The notes under the pieces: model-generated
Told to the model about the DNA's origin: nothing
Databases searched by the model: none
What the model saw: the letters and a program-made list of their open reading frames with translations, nothing else
Shown: positions 63,725 to 64,000 of the stretch, in pieces
Position numbering within the stretch: position 1 is the stretch's first letter
Layout of the letters: each line of letters begins with the position of its first letter
Translations under genes and position numbers: made by a program
From: Mesorhizobium sp. 131-2-1
GTDB lineage: Bacteria > Pseudomonadota > Alphaproteobacteria > Rhizobiales > Rhizobiaceae
Direction of reading: 5' to 3'
DNA: 64,000 nucleotides
Assembly (NCBI RefSeq): GCF_016756535.1
Contig: NZ_AP023247.1
Span: 3,782,501 to 3,846,500 of the forward strand

Positions 63725-64000
63725 TCAGTCGTCGCGATAGACCTTCTCGCGGCGCTCGTGGCGCTCCTGCGCCTCGATCGACAGCGTCGCGATCGGGCGC
63801 GCGTCGAGCCGCTTCAGAGCGATCGGCTCGCCCGTTTCCTCGCAGTAGCCATATGTGCCTTCATCGATGCGCTGGAGCGCGGAATCGATCTTCGAAATGA
63901 GCTTGCGTTGCCGGTCACGGGCACGAAGCTCAATGGCACGGTCGGTTTCCGAGGAGGCGCGGTCTGCCAGATCGGGGTGGTTGGCGTTTTCCTGCTGTAG
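63725..64000 (-). CDS. dksA: RNA polymerase-binding transcription factor DksA (N-terminus outside window)
   Basis: The C-terminal 91 residues of DksA, frame open to the right edge. The coiled-coil return helix is SSETDRAIELRARDRQRKLISKIDSALQRI and the globular domain is DEGTYGYCEETGEPIALKRLDARPIATLSIEAQERHERREK. The E. coli four-Cys zinc site is reduced to a single Cys (GYCEET), as in other Rhizobiales, so this is a zinc-independent type. DksA with ppGpp adjusts promoter choice during starvation. The coiled-coil tip with the catalytic acidic residues lies beyond the window. Confidence 0.93.
   Translation of the reverse strand, partial: LQQENANHPDLADRASSETDRAIELRARDRQRKLISKIDSALQRIDEGTYGYCEETGEPIALKRLDARPIATLSIEAQERHERREKVYRDD

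Overview
The window reads as ordinary chromosome of a high-GC alphaproteobacterium of the Rhizobiales, most likely Mesorhizobium or a close relative. Pointers are the glpRDSTPQUV-K glycerol ABC operon, urtABCDE, the CckA phosphorelay kinase, an alphaproteobacterial LexA box (GTTC-N7-GTTC) before both uvrA and ssb, and the rhizobial protein style throughout. I see no insertion sequence, prophage, CRISPR array, rRNA operon or symbiosis island. One tRNA gene, tRNA-Lys(UUU), is present. The first gene (ruvX) and the last (dksA) are cut by the window edges.

Layout. 1-7.2 kb: ruvX end, two small membrane proteins, an AidB-like acyl-CoA dehydrogenase, then a plus-strand run pyrB - inactive dihydroorotase homologue - plsY - dprA. 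7.3-10.2 kb: a small cell-surface patch with a glycosyltransferase-like protein, an FkbM methyltransferase and a histidine-motif membrane protein. 10.2-11.9 kb: small genes, a J-domain protein and tRNA-Lys. 11.9-22.1 kb: the complete glycerol uptake and catabolism operon with its DeoR-type repressor. 22.2-28.5 kb: a ThDP-dependent enzyme and the four-gene Anbu proteasome-homologue cluster (permuted ATP-grasp, alpha-E, transglutaminase, Anbu). 28.2-33.7 kb: queuosine genes tgt/queA, two cyclophilins, coaD. 34-39.4 kb: gyrA, a SulP transporter coupled to a ParB-like protein. 39.4-46 kb: regulators, stress proteins, ssb, an ArsR/SRPBCC pair and a ClpP paralogue. 46-52.4 kb: uvrA with its SOS box, small enzymes and a diguanylate cyclase. 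52.6-58.5 kb: the urea ABC transporter urtABCDE with a sigma-54-type promoter. 58.7-64 kb: deoD, cckA, a FliO-like gene and dksA.

How the parts work together. Glycerol enters through GlpPQ/ST/V, is phosphorylated by GlpK and oxidised by GlpD, probably under GlpR acting on TTTCG-type half-sites. Urea uptake is predicted to be under nitrogen control through sigma-54. Both transport operons carry strong intercistronic hairpins flanking the solute-binding-protein gene, a layout suited to making more binding protein than permease. The most open biology is the Anbu cluster, which contains an N-terminal-nucleophile peptidase together with a peptide-bond-forming ATP-grasp and a transglutaminase-fold protein, and whose substrate is unknown to me. 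Other points worth following are the metal-ligand-free dihydroorotase homologue overlapping pyrB, complementary defects in the two glycerol ABC ATPases, and a histidine-rich membrane protein of unknown function.
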